Both the position numbers and the translations under genes were made by a program. The notes under the pieces are model-generated. The model was not told the DNA's origin and did no database searches. It saw only the letters and a list, made by a program, of their open reading frames with translations. Positions 49,577 to 57,190 of a DNA stretch of 64,000 bases are shown here, piece by piece. Numbering within the stretch: position 1 is the stretch's first letter; every line of letters begins with the position of its first letter. Origin of the DNA: Polyangia bacterium (GTDB lineage: Bacteria > Myxococcota_A > Polyangia > Nannocystales > Nannocystaceae); contig JAUIFF010000021.1 of NCBI GenBank assembly GCA_030429545.1, positions 94,964-158,963 on the forward strand, in the 5' to 3' direction.

Positions 49577-51033
49577 CCTCCACGACGACCACTGCCGATG
49601 TCACGACCGAGGCTCTCACCGTTCGGTGGGGCGGCCCGTTGCAGGATTACATCGATGTCGGTGACACGGTCGGCACGATCCAACTCGAACGCAAGCTCGG
49701 GAAGGGTGGCCATGCTCGCGTCTACCAGGGTACGTGCAGCGCTACCGGTGCGCGTCGGGCTGTCAAAGTCCTTTATCGACGCGAGTTTCTCAATCGATTT
49801 ACTTGGGAGTACAAGCTTCTCGATCGCGTGCAAAGCCCACACTTGGTCCGGGTGCACTCGTTTCATCTCCAGCCGGCCCCGCATTACGTCATGGACTTTT
49901 TGCCGGGCACCACACTCGAACGTTATCGCCGGCTGCAGGGTGGCATGCTGCCCATCAACGAGGTCCTGCGGATCGCCTACCAGGTCTGCGATGGCCTCGA
50001 ACACCTGCACAGCATCGGAATCATCCACCGCGACCTGACCCCTAAAAATGTCATTCGCGGACCCGAAGGGCACATTACGTTGATCGATCTTGGGATCGCC
50101 AAGACGCTCCCCGAATTCATTCCCGACAACGATCACATCGTCACCACAAGTGCCCTCGGCACGCCGGGATTTGTCGCCCCCGAGCAGGAAGCTCTGCGCA
50201 CACTCGACAACAAAGTCGACTTCTACGGCCTCGGTGCGCTCCTCTACTATCTACTCACTGGCCACAAATACCGGCCGAGTGTCGGGGTCGATCTCGACGA
50301 TGAGCAGCTGCGGATCTTCCTTCAGCAACTCGTGGCCCTCGACCCGAAGCAGCGGTTCACCTCGTTGGATTGGATCCGCAGTGAGCTCGACGCCCTGGTC
50401 GAGAACTACCGCGAGGACATCCCGGCCACCACGGTCTATGTGGTCCAGCGATCGAATCGCGTGCCGATGCTGGTGGCCGTACTCCTGGTGTTTGTTGCGG
50501 TTGGGCTGCTGCTTCGCATCGATCGCAGTACCGAGAGCACGGCCCCGACGACAACTGCCGCGATTTCCCAACCTGCGCCAAAGGTCAGCCCGCCCGCAGA
50601 GCTGAACTCCGCACCAGTGATCAACCCAGTGCCGGAGCCGACTCCAAGTCCCAACGCGAACGGGTCAGCCGTCAACGTCTTGCCCCCAACGACGAACGAC
50701 GAAAACAAAGCCGTTCCAGCTCCAACAACTTTCGCAGAACCAGCTCCGGCCACACCAACCGAGAGTGCACCGGAGCAAACAAAGCCCGCTGCGAACAAGC
50801 GAACTCGCCGACGAAAGAAGTCGGCAAAGACTCCCGAGCAAAAGCAGTTTGAAACTAAGCTGCGCCAAGCGCTTGCCACCTGCACAGTCTCTCCGCAGAA
50901 AATCACCTACCGGGTGACGCCATCCAAGTTCACCGTGAAGGGCCGCGACCTCGGTTTCCGCCACACGTGCGTCGAGAAATTCGTGCCGCGCACAGACGCC
51001 GAGTTCTCAGGTACCATCCACCACAAGGAATAG
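49573..51033 (+). CDS. Membrane-anchored Ser/Thr protein kinase of the sigma-factor operon
   Basis: 486 residues from GTG 49573, overlapping the sigma stop by four bases. The kinase domain lies at about 33-280, with glycine loop GKGGHARVYQG, Lys in RAVKVLYR, HRDLTPKN and IDLGIA (DLG in place of DFG, Asp kept), then GFVAPEQ. Predicted active. A single membrane helix (about 297-315, VPMLVAVLLVFVAVGLLLR) is followed by a ~110-residue Pro/Thr/Ala linker and a C-terminal domain of ~70 residues with a Cys pair (LATCTVS ... HTCVEKF), resembling the C-terminus of the 43622-45424 kinase. Two bases separate its stop from the next gene's ATG. Confidence 0.92.
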   Translation: MTSTTTTADVTTEALTVRWGGPLQDYIDVGDTVGTIQLERKLGKGGHARVYQGTCSATGARRAVKVLYRREFLNRFTWEYKLLDRVQSPHLVRVHSFHLQPAPHYVMDFLPGTTLERYRRLQGGMLPINEVLRIAYQVCDGLEHLHSIGIIHRDLTPKNVIRGPEGHITLIDLGIAKTLPEFIPDNDHIVTTSALGTPGFVAPEQEALRTLDNKVDFYGLGALLYYLLTGHKYRPSVGVDLDDEQLRIFLQQLVALDPKQRFTSLDWIRSELDALVENYREDIPATTVYVVQRSNRVPMLVAVLLVFVAVGLLLRIDRSTESTAPTTTAAISQPAPKVSPPAELNSAPVINPVPEPTPSPNANGSAVNVLPPTTNDENKAVPAPTTFAEPAPATPTESAPEQTKPAANKRTRRRKKSAKTPEQKQFETKLRQALATCTVSPQKITYRVTPSKFTVKGRDLGFRHTCVEKFVPRTDAEFSGTIHHKE

Positions 51034-51035
51034 TC

Positions 51036-51812
51036 ATGCAATTGATTGTATTGGCACTGACTCTGGCCACCCCCGCCGAGCTCACCAACCAGGAGCTCGA
51101 GGACGCCGGCCGCCAGGCGGTCGCCAACGACGATCACCGAACTGCAGCCGAATCATTCGATGCCCTCGCACGCCGACAGCTCGACATCGGAGAGGCACTC
51201 CCGTGGACCATTGCAGCTACATCTGCGTGGCGACGCGACTACGACCAGACCCAGGCTCCCGAGTCGCTGTGTGCCGCACTCGACTTGCTTCGCCACTTCG
51301 CAACGGAACACGACCACCCGCCGCCGGATGTCGATGAGTACTGGTCGCTTGTCGAGATGAAACGGACCGCCGGTGTTTCGTGCGAGTCCGAGACAAAGCC
51401 CGAAGTGCTCCCGCATAGCGAGGAAGATCCCCCGACGCCCACACAAGATGTTCCGCCGGCAATCCCCACTCCGACACTCAACCTCCCCAGCCAACCGACC
51501 CCGCCAACAAAACCCAAGATGTCCAAGCGGCGGAAGTTGGTGATCGCCGGAGGTGTCCTCACCGGGCTGGGCGTCGTCGGACTAGCGACGCTCGCCGGGC
51601 AAACCGCAAACTACGTGCCGACGATCCGCCAGTATCGAGACCACAACCGCGACGAGCTGTATCAGCAGGCCTACCGCCAGGAGACGGCGATGATCGTGAC
51701 GGGCATAACCACTGGCGCGGTGCTGGTGAGTGGGATAGTGTTGCTCGCGGTGCACAAACGTCTGCACATACAACCGAATCTCAGCGGGGTTTCACTGCGA
51801 GGACAGTTCTAG
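51036..51812 (+). CDS. Secreted/anchored protein with two C-terminal membrane helices (kinase-neighbour family)
   Basis: 258 residues from ATG 51036; longer frames upstream overlap the kinase gene. A short signal peptide (LIVLALTLATPAELTN) precedes a helical, TPR-like domain (about 18-115: DAGRQAVANDDHRTAAESFD). A Pro/Thr linker follows, then helix 1 (LVIAGGVLTGLGVVGLATLAG), a 30-residue loop, helix 2 (MIVTGITTGAVLVSGIVLLA) and the tail HIQPNLSGVSLRGQF. Third member of the family seen beside kinases at 6.6 and 42.5 kb. The operon position here (sigma, kinase, this, lipoprotein) gives the strongest evidence for a functional link. Confidence 0.78.
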   Translation: MQLIVLALTLATPAELTNQELEDAGRQAVANDDHRTAAESFDALARRQLDIGEALPWTIAATSAWRRDYDQTQAPESLCAALDLLRHFATEHDHPPPDVDEYWSLVEMKRTAGVSCESETKPEVLPHSEEDPPTPTQDVPPAIPTPTLNLPSQPTPPTKPKMSKRRKLVIAGGVLTGLGVVGLATLAGQTANYVPTIRQYRDHNRDELYQQAYRQETAMIVTGITTGAVLVSGIVLLAVHKRLHIQPNLSGVSLRGQF

Positions 51813-51815
51813 CCG

Positions 51816-53411
51816 ATGAAACGCTTCGCCCTCCTCAGCGCCGCCGTATTGCTCGTGTCCGGGTGTCGGCTGTCGGTCAAAATCAAAGAAGACCACGACC
51901 GCGAAGCCGAAGAGATGAGCAGCTCGTCGGACGGGATGATGTCGAGTGGGGCGATGGAGTCGAGCGACAGCGTCGACCCTCCACCGCCGACGACAAGCAC
52001 GTCGACCGGGGCGGGAACCAGCGACACCGACGACACAAGCGGCCTGCCGGATTTGCCAAACGACGCCACACCCGTCGAAATCGTGACCTTCAGCGCAGAC
52101 ATCAACCCCATCAAGCGTGCCGGGCCAGTCCGCCTGACAGCCGAGGTGGTCGGCGATGTCGAGCAGCTCGAACTCGAAGTGTTCCACGAGGGCAGCAACT
52201 TCCACGACACCATCACCTGGCCGGTCGATGAACCGACCCATGATTTCGTTGTCGATACAAGCAAATTCAACGGCTACCTCGAGTTCAAACTCCACGCCCA
52301 GGGCGAGACCAACGACATGGCCGAGCTCGAGCTCGCCGTCGATATGCCGCCGGCAGGATCACTCGACCAACGCTGGGAACTCACCGCAGGCACAACCGGT
52401 GTAGCCCTTGCGCAGATCCCAGGTGAGGGCAGCGAACCCGACCGGCTCGTGACGGTCGGCAAACAAAACAACGGGAAGCTGATCATCAACACCCTCGATG
52501 GCGACGACCTCTCACCCAAGGCGATCTACGAGCCGATGGAGCCGCACGCGGTCGCCTACGACCCGGGTAGCGGGGTTTTCTTTGTGACGGGCGAGAACAC
52601 CGACGGCGAACTGGTGCTCCGCAAGTTCGTGCCCGGCGAGTCAGATCCGTTTCAGTATTGGGAGCGAACCTATCCGCATGCGGGCGGGCATGATGTGGCG
52701 GTTGGGCCAGATGGGTTGGTGTACGTCGCCGGTCAGGTTGCGTTCAACTCGCATACGGAAGCCGCGATTTGGGTGTTCGACCCGGATGGGCCGTTGATAG
52801 GGGTGACGACGTTCACTGCTGTTGATGAGTTCCTCGACCCTTTGGGGTCGAGTCTGGCCGGGCTCCTTTTCAGGGGTGATCATGTTTTCGCGGCCGGATC
52901 CCGTGATGTTTGGAACGACAACATCAATAGTAGCTACCAAAGGGCGTCGATATTTGAGTTCGCAAATGAGTCACTTCATCCAATTACGACCCTTTCATCG
53001 AACCTTGAGGAGGAGGAGTCGAGTTGGAATGATCTTGTTACCTCCGATGAACATGTTTTCGCCATAGGCTGGAACAAGCCAAACGTTGAGACTCCCCAAT
53101 CGATCGCATTCGGACGCTACAGCTCCGAGCTCACCCCGCAGATGATCTCCCTTACATGGGACGGCTATGGAGTCGGCCACGCGGTCGCGTGGCATCCTAC
53201 TCGTTATCCGATTGGTGTTGGGGCTCGATCGGATTTCGAACCAGAGTTTTGGGCCAACGCTCCCACTTGGGAGCAGCCGTACCTTGATCCGACGAACGAC
53301 CTTGGTGAAGCTCGTGCCATCGTTGTCGACCGCTACGGATATGTCTACGTCCTCGGCTCACGTACCGAGAATGGATATTCGCACCTTGTGTTGGTACGGC
53401 TCAATCCGTAG
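51816..53411 (+). CDS. Propeller lipoprotein of the sigma-kinase operon
   Basis: 531 residues from ATG 51816, three bases after the previous stop. Signal peptide with lipobox LLVSGC. After RLSVKIKEDHDREAEE comes a Ser/Met/Thr/Asp linker to about residue 75. Then there is an immunoglobulin-like beta domain (about 80-185; VEIVTFSADINPIKRAGPVR) and a beta-propeller (about 190-531) with units such as AVGPDGLVYVAGQV and IVVDRYGYVYVLGSR, similar to SBBP repeats. It probably sits on the cell surface as a ligand-binding or structural partner of the signalling proteins encoded before it. The 3' third of the gene is AT-richer than the 5' part. It is convergent with the next lipoprotein gene, three bases away. 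Confidence 0.84.
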   Translation: MKRFALLSAAVLLVSGCRLSVKIKEDHDREAEEMSSSSDGMMSSGAMESSDSVDPPPPTTSTSTGAGTSDTDDTSGLPDLPNDATPVEIVTFSADINPIKRAGPVRLTAEVVGDVEQLELEVFHEGSNFHDTITWPVDEPTHDFVVDTSKFNGYLEFKLHAQGETNDMAELELAVDMPPAGSLDQRWELTAGTTGVALAQIPGEGSEPDRLVTVGKQNNGKLIINTLDGDDLSPKAIYEPMEPHAVAYDPGSGVFFVTGENTDGELVLRKFVPGESDPFQYWERTYPHAGGHDVAVGPDGLVYVAGQVAFNSHTEAAIWVFDPDGPLIGVTTFTAVDEFLDPLGSSLAGLLFRGDHVFAAGSRDVWNDNINSSYQRASIFEFANESLHPITTLSSNLEEEESSWNDLVTSDEHVFAIGWNKPNVETPQSIAFGRYSSELTPQMISLTWDGYGVGHAVAWHPTRYPIGVGARSDFEPEFWANAPTWEQPYLDPTNDLGEARAIVVDRYGYVYVLGSRTENGYSHLVLVRLNP

Positions 53412-53414
53412 GTC

Positions 53415-54584
53415 TTACGTAGGGATTTCTGCGTCGCACAGATCGGCTACTAGCTCGATCCCTGCATCCAAATAAGGAGCATAGTCGGTTGCACACAAGC
53501 TTCCCTCCACCTTGTGCTTGATATAAAAATGCAAAAATGCGGCCGATGTCTCCCAGTAAAAACCATCACCGGGGGGACAGACAGCAATCTCCTCGTCGTA
53601 GGAACCATCGTCAATAATTCCAATAACGGCGAGCTTGTCCTGGTCACCACCTTTGAGGGTGTACAGTTTTTCAGCCCAAAGCCCCGGTGGCCCCTCGACC
53701 GACTCGTGCCCAACGTAGGAGTAATAGACGATGACAAGTAGAGCGTCGTCCCGCAAGAACCCCTGATTACAGTCGGCCGGCTTCTCATCGGGGGAGACGG
53801 ACCACAGCATAGAAACCTCGGGCCGCGAACTCGCGTACCCATAACCCAATTTTGAGATGCACTTGACCGTCTCCTCAAGGTCAGGTTGCTCACGGCTGTC
53901 GACGTAGCGACGCCCACCGACCACGCCGCAGTCACGGTTTGCAGCCTCGAACCCGGCGGGAAACACAATGCCGGCACCCTTCATGCCGCAGGTATCGAGG
54001 ATCCCGTCCTCATAGGCTTCACACGGGTAGTCCTCGGGACCAGTCGGGTAGCAGGTGCCGTTGTCCGCACAGGGCTCGATGCACTCGTTCATGCCCCAGC
54101 CACTGACATCGGCAGTCATGGAGCCGTAGCCGTCGACTACCATGAAGTGAAGGTCGAAGTTGGCGAAGGTTTCGAGCACATCTTCGATGAAGCTTGGAAA
54201 GGCAGCCCAAAACTTGGGCCAGTATTTGTGCATACCTTGTTCGCGGTCGATGACGAACAGGAAGTCGATTTTGCCGTTGCAGCCGAGGTTTTGGTCGCCG
54301 AAGTCAGGGACGGAGGTTGTAGAGCTGGGGTTGTGGCCGGTTGTTGTTGTCGGTTCTGTTGGCTCGTTGGAGTCGGTTGAGCTGTCGCTTCCAGGAGTAC
54401 CGGTGGCGGAGTTCCAGGTTGGCTCTGGGAGATCGCCCGTGGTTGTGTGGACTCCCGTTGTGGTGCTTGTGGTCGGGTCGGTCGCTTCGGCGGAACACCC
54501 CGCGATGGCGATGCACAACCCGAGAAACCGACTCTTGCGAGTTCGGAGCGTTGCGGATCGAGGTGTCCCGGGACGACACATCAT
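53415..54584 (-). CDS. VWA-like lipoprotein with degenerate MIDAS, copy 1
   Basis: 389 residues from ATG 54584. The signal ends LGLCIAIAGCSAE (lipobox IAGC). A Thr/Ser/Pro linker runs to about 95. The next region starts GKIDFLFVIDREQGMHKYWP, which corresponds to the first strand and MIDAS of a VWA domain, but DxSxS is replaced by DREQG. Cys-rich loops follow (CIEPCADNGTCYP), and later CNQGFLRDDALLVIVYYSY, similar to the 41433 VWA lipoprotein. Metal binding in the usual way is unlikely. A tandem paralogue lies directly upstream. Confidence 0.84.
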   Translation of the reverse strand: MMCRPGTPRSATLRTRKSRFLGLCIAIAGCSAEATDPTTSTTTGVHTTTGDLPEPTWNSATGTPGSDSSTDSNEPTEPTTTTGHNPSSTTSVPDFGDQNLGCNGKIDFLFVIDREQGMHKYWPKFWAAFPSFIEDVLETFANFDLHFMVVDGYGSMTADVSGWGMNECIEPCADNGTCYPTGPEDYPCEAYEDGILDTCGMKGAGIVFPAGFEAANRDCGVVGGRRYVDSREQPDLEETVKCISKLGYGYASSRPEVSMLWSVSPDEKPADCNQGFLRDDALLVIVYYSYVGHESVEGPPGLWAEKLYTLKGGDQDKLAVIGIIDDGSYDEEIAVCPPGDGFYWETSAAFLHFYIKHKVEGSLCATDYAPYLDAGIELVADLCDAEIPT

Positions 54585-54624
54585 CGGGGCACACTAGCAC
54601 ATTCTGCTCGTGGGGTTGGCCGAC

Positions 54625-55755
54625 CTATTTCGGGATTTCGGCGTCACACAAGTCGGCAACGAGGCTAAGCCCCGCATCGAGATACGGTGCATAGTCGGTC
54701 GCACACAGGCTCCCCTCAACTTTGTGTTTGACGTAGAAGTGTAAGAACGCGGCCGAAGTACTGTAATAGGAGCCTCCGCCGGGTGGGCAAACGTTGAGAG
54801 CGTCGTCGTACGAGCCGTCATCAATGATGCCGATAATAGCGACCTTGTCCTGGTCGCCACCCTTCAGGGCATACAGTTTCTCGGCCCACTTCCCAGGAGG
54901 TCCCTCCGTCGACATGTGCCCATAGTAGGAGTAGTAGACGATGACAAGCAGGGCATCGTCACGAAGGAAGCCCTGATTGCACGCGGCCGGCTTGTCATCC
55001 GGTGAGACCGACCACAGCATCGAAACCTCGGGCCGCGAACTCGCGTACCCGTAGCCGATTTGCGAGATGCACTTGACCGTGTCCTCCAGGTCGGGCTGCT
55101 CGCGGCTGTCGACGTAGCGACGCCCACCGAGCACGCCGCAGTCGCGGTTAGCCGCCTCAAACCCAGCCGGAAACACAATGCCGGCGCCCTTCATGCCGCA
55201 GGTTTCGAGGATGCCGTCGTCGTAGGCGTCGCACGGGTAGTCTTCAGGGCCAGTCGGGTAGCAAGTTCCGTTGTCCGCACAGGGCTCGATGCACTCGTTC
55301 ATGCCCCAGCCGCTGACATCGGCAGTCATGGAGCCGTAGCCGTCGACGACCATGAAATGGAGGTCGAAGTTGGCGAAGGTGTCCAGGATGTCTTCGATGA
55401 AGGTCGGGAAGGCGGCCCAAAACCTGGGCCAGTACTTGTGCATGTTGTGTTCGCGGTCGATGACGAACAGGAAGTCGATTTTGCCGTTGCAGCCTTGGTT
55501 GGTGTCTCCGAAGTCTGGGACGGTGGTTGTGGAGCTGGTTGGGTTATGGGTGGTGGTTGTCGGTTGGGTGGGGTCGTTGGTCTCGGTTGGGCTGGTTCCT
55601 GGGGAGCTGGTGGAGGTGTTCCAGGTTGGCTCTGGGAGATCTTCGGCGGTTGTTTGGAGTCCCGTGGTGGTTGTTGGGTCGGTTGTTTCGGCGGAGCAGC
55701 CCGCGATTGTGATGCACGCTCCGAGGAGCCAAGGTATCCCGGGACGACACATCAT
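54625..55755 (-). CDS. VWA-like lipoprotein with degenerate MIDAS, copy 2
   Basis: 376 residues from ATG 55755 (MMCRPGIP, matching the start of copy 1); the frame is open to 55878 but the extra residues lack a signal. Lipobox IAGC, Thr-rich linker, then FLFVIDREHNMHKYWP with the same lost MIDAS, and near-identical Cys-rich and C-terminal regions (SLCATDYAPYLDAGLSLVAD). Only ~40 bp separates it from copy 1, so the two are probably one transcript after tandem duplication. Main differences are in the Thr/Pro linker, which has contracted relative to copy 1. Confidence 0.84.
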   Translation of the reverse strand: MMCRPGIPWLLGACITIAGCSAETTDPTTTTGLQTTAEDLPEPTWNTSTSSPGTSPTETNDPTQPTTTTHNPTSSTTTVPDFGDTNQGCNGKIDFLFVIDREHNMHKYWPRFWAAFPTFIEDILDTFANFDLHFMVVDGYGSMTADVSGWGMNECIEPCADNGTCYPTGPEDYPCDAYDDGILETCGMKGAGIVFPAGFEAANRDCGVLGGRRYVDSREQPDLEDTVKCISQIGYGYASSRPEVSMLWSVSPDDKPAACNQGFLRDDALLVIVYYSYYGHMSTEGPPGKWAEKLYALKGGDQDKVAIIGIIDDGSYDDALNVCPPGGGSYYSTSAAFLHFYVKHKVEGSLCATDYAPYLDAGLSLVADLCDAEIPK

Positions 55756-55846
55756 CGATACACCTTGGTACATCCGAAGTGCTAGATGCACTTTTCGGGA
55801 GCCGGCGTCGGAGGTACTTATATCATCCATGCAGGGCGCGAAGCAC

Positions 55847-57142
55847 TCACGGAGAAACATTATTTGCGTTGCCTTCAATAATATCCTCTAACCAATCATA
55901 AATGCGAACCTGATTAACTTCAGTATTGAGGAAACCATCATCAGAAACTATCCATGCGTGGTTTTGAGATTCAATGATGTAAGTCGCCCAAACAGAGTTG
56001 ACAAGAACGTTGTCTCTTAAGTCGAGCAGTCCTTCCTCAAAGTATGATGGTTGCTGCTGAGGTGTTCCTTGCGAAGAGCAAGGTGTGATATCTGTGTTGC
56101 TCGTCGTTCCATATCCAAAAATTAGTCGGTTCACATCATCTTGGGAAGAAGATAGAAGCCCTAGGCTGGTTGCATCGTACTTTTCGGCTAGATAAGGAGC
56201 AAGGTTGAATAAGCCACCTGTGAAGCAATCGAAGCAGTTTTCGGGCAACGCCTTCTCGAGATCCCAAAGGGTTCGCCATTGACTTTCGAGGCACGGCGCT
56301 AGGTAATCTTCTCGGAAGAATGGCCCGGAGTCGTTGAGTAATGATGTGGTTGCCATTGGAAATGCTTGGGCTATACGATCAAAGTTCAGCATTGCTCCAA
56401 ATCCTCCTGACCCTTGCCCCGCAACGAGGACTGCTTCGACATCAAGGAAGGTTGGTACAATCGACTCAAGAAATAGTGCGGCATTAATATACCCGACAAA
56501 GAAACTTTCATTGTCACCTCCTGTGATCTTTGAACCTGCGTGAAAGTCTCCTGTGCAGTAAGGAATATATATGTGATGCCAGTCGTCAACCGGGTTGTTG
56601 TTGTTGGGTAAGTTGATATTGAAAATACCCGTTCCTCCAAAGCTATCGGCCCAAAGTTCAAAATTTATTTCGGAGTATGCCGATGGTGTCGCTTCACAGG
56701 TAATGTCATTAAAGCATGCTCCACCTCCATCAAAAAGTATCAGTAACTTCGGAACGCTACCATACCTCACGCCAATTCCCGCAGGGGAGCCATCAAGGCA
56801 ATGAGAGTTCAGAAACTCTACCCAGAACCAGCCTCCCGCTGGCATGTCTGGTAATGGTTCCCCGTCCCATGTGTCGTTTCCGCTTGTCTCAGAGTCTGTC
56901 TCAGAATCTGTAGACGAGTCGGTCGTTGTCTCCGTTGACGATGGGTCCGTTGACGACGGGTCCGTTGACGACGGGTCCGTTGACGATGGGTCTGTTGTTG
57001 TAAATTGTGTGGTTTCGGTTGGTCCGGCGGATGTCCCCGTGGAGCCCGCTTCCGTAGTCATGGGCATGTCACCCGGACAACCCAAGCAGAACAGTGTTAT
57101 GGTTCCTGCGGAGATACAAACGGGTTTTGGTACGATGCTCAT
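55847..57142 (-). CDS. Pectinacetylesterase-like secreted lipoprotein
   Basis: 431 residues from ATG 57142. Lipobox TLFCLGC. The linker (about 25-80) includes four tandem DPSST units. The catalytic part resembles the pectinacetylesterase/NOTUM-type hydrolases: LLILFDGGGACFNDITC (oxyanion region with Cys), VLVAGQGSGGFGAMLN (nucleophile region; the residue two before Ser is Gln instead of the usual Gly), and a C-terminal SQNHAWIV that could give the catalytic His. It could deacetylate a polysaccharide outside the cell. Last gene of an AT-richer three-gene operon. Confidence 0.78.
   Translation of the reverse strand: MSIVPKPVCISAGTITLFCLGCPGDMPMTTEAGSTGTSAGPTETTQFTTTDPSSTDPSSTDPSSTDPSSTETTTDSSTDSETDSETSGNDTWDGEPLPDMPAGGWFWVEFLNSHCLDGSPAGIGVRYGSVPKLLILFDGGGACFNDITCEATPSAYSEINFELWADSFGGTGIFNINLPNNNNPVDDWHHIYIPYCTGDFHAGSKITGGDNESFFVGYINAALFLESIVPTFLDVEAVLVAGQGSGGFGAMLNFDRIAQAFPMATTSLLNDSGPFFREDYLAPCLESQWRTLWDLEKALPENCFDCFTGGLFNLAPYLAEKYDATSLGLLSSSQDDVNRLIFGYGTTSNTDITPCSSQGTPQQQPSYFEEGLLDLRDNVLVNSVWATYIIESQNHAWIVSDDGFLNTEVNQVRIYDWLEDIIEGNANNVSP
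56930..57000 (-). repeat. 15-bp tandem repeat coding (DPSST)n
   Basis: The unit GACGGGTCCGTTGAC (plus strand) repeats about four times with single-base variants (GATGGGTCCGTTGAC) and encodes DPSST repeats in the linker of the pectinacetylesterase-like lipoprotein. Such in-frame repeats can change linker length by slippage. Confidence 0.8.
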
Positions 57143-57190
57143 TTTGATCCTAGCGAAGTAAACGTCAATCAGTCTTCATGAGAGGGATCT

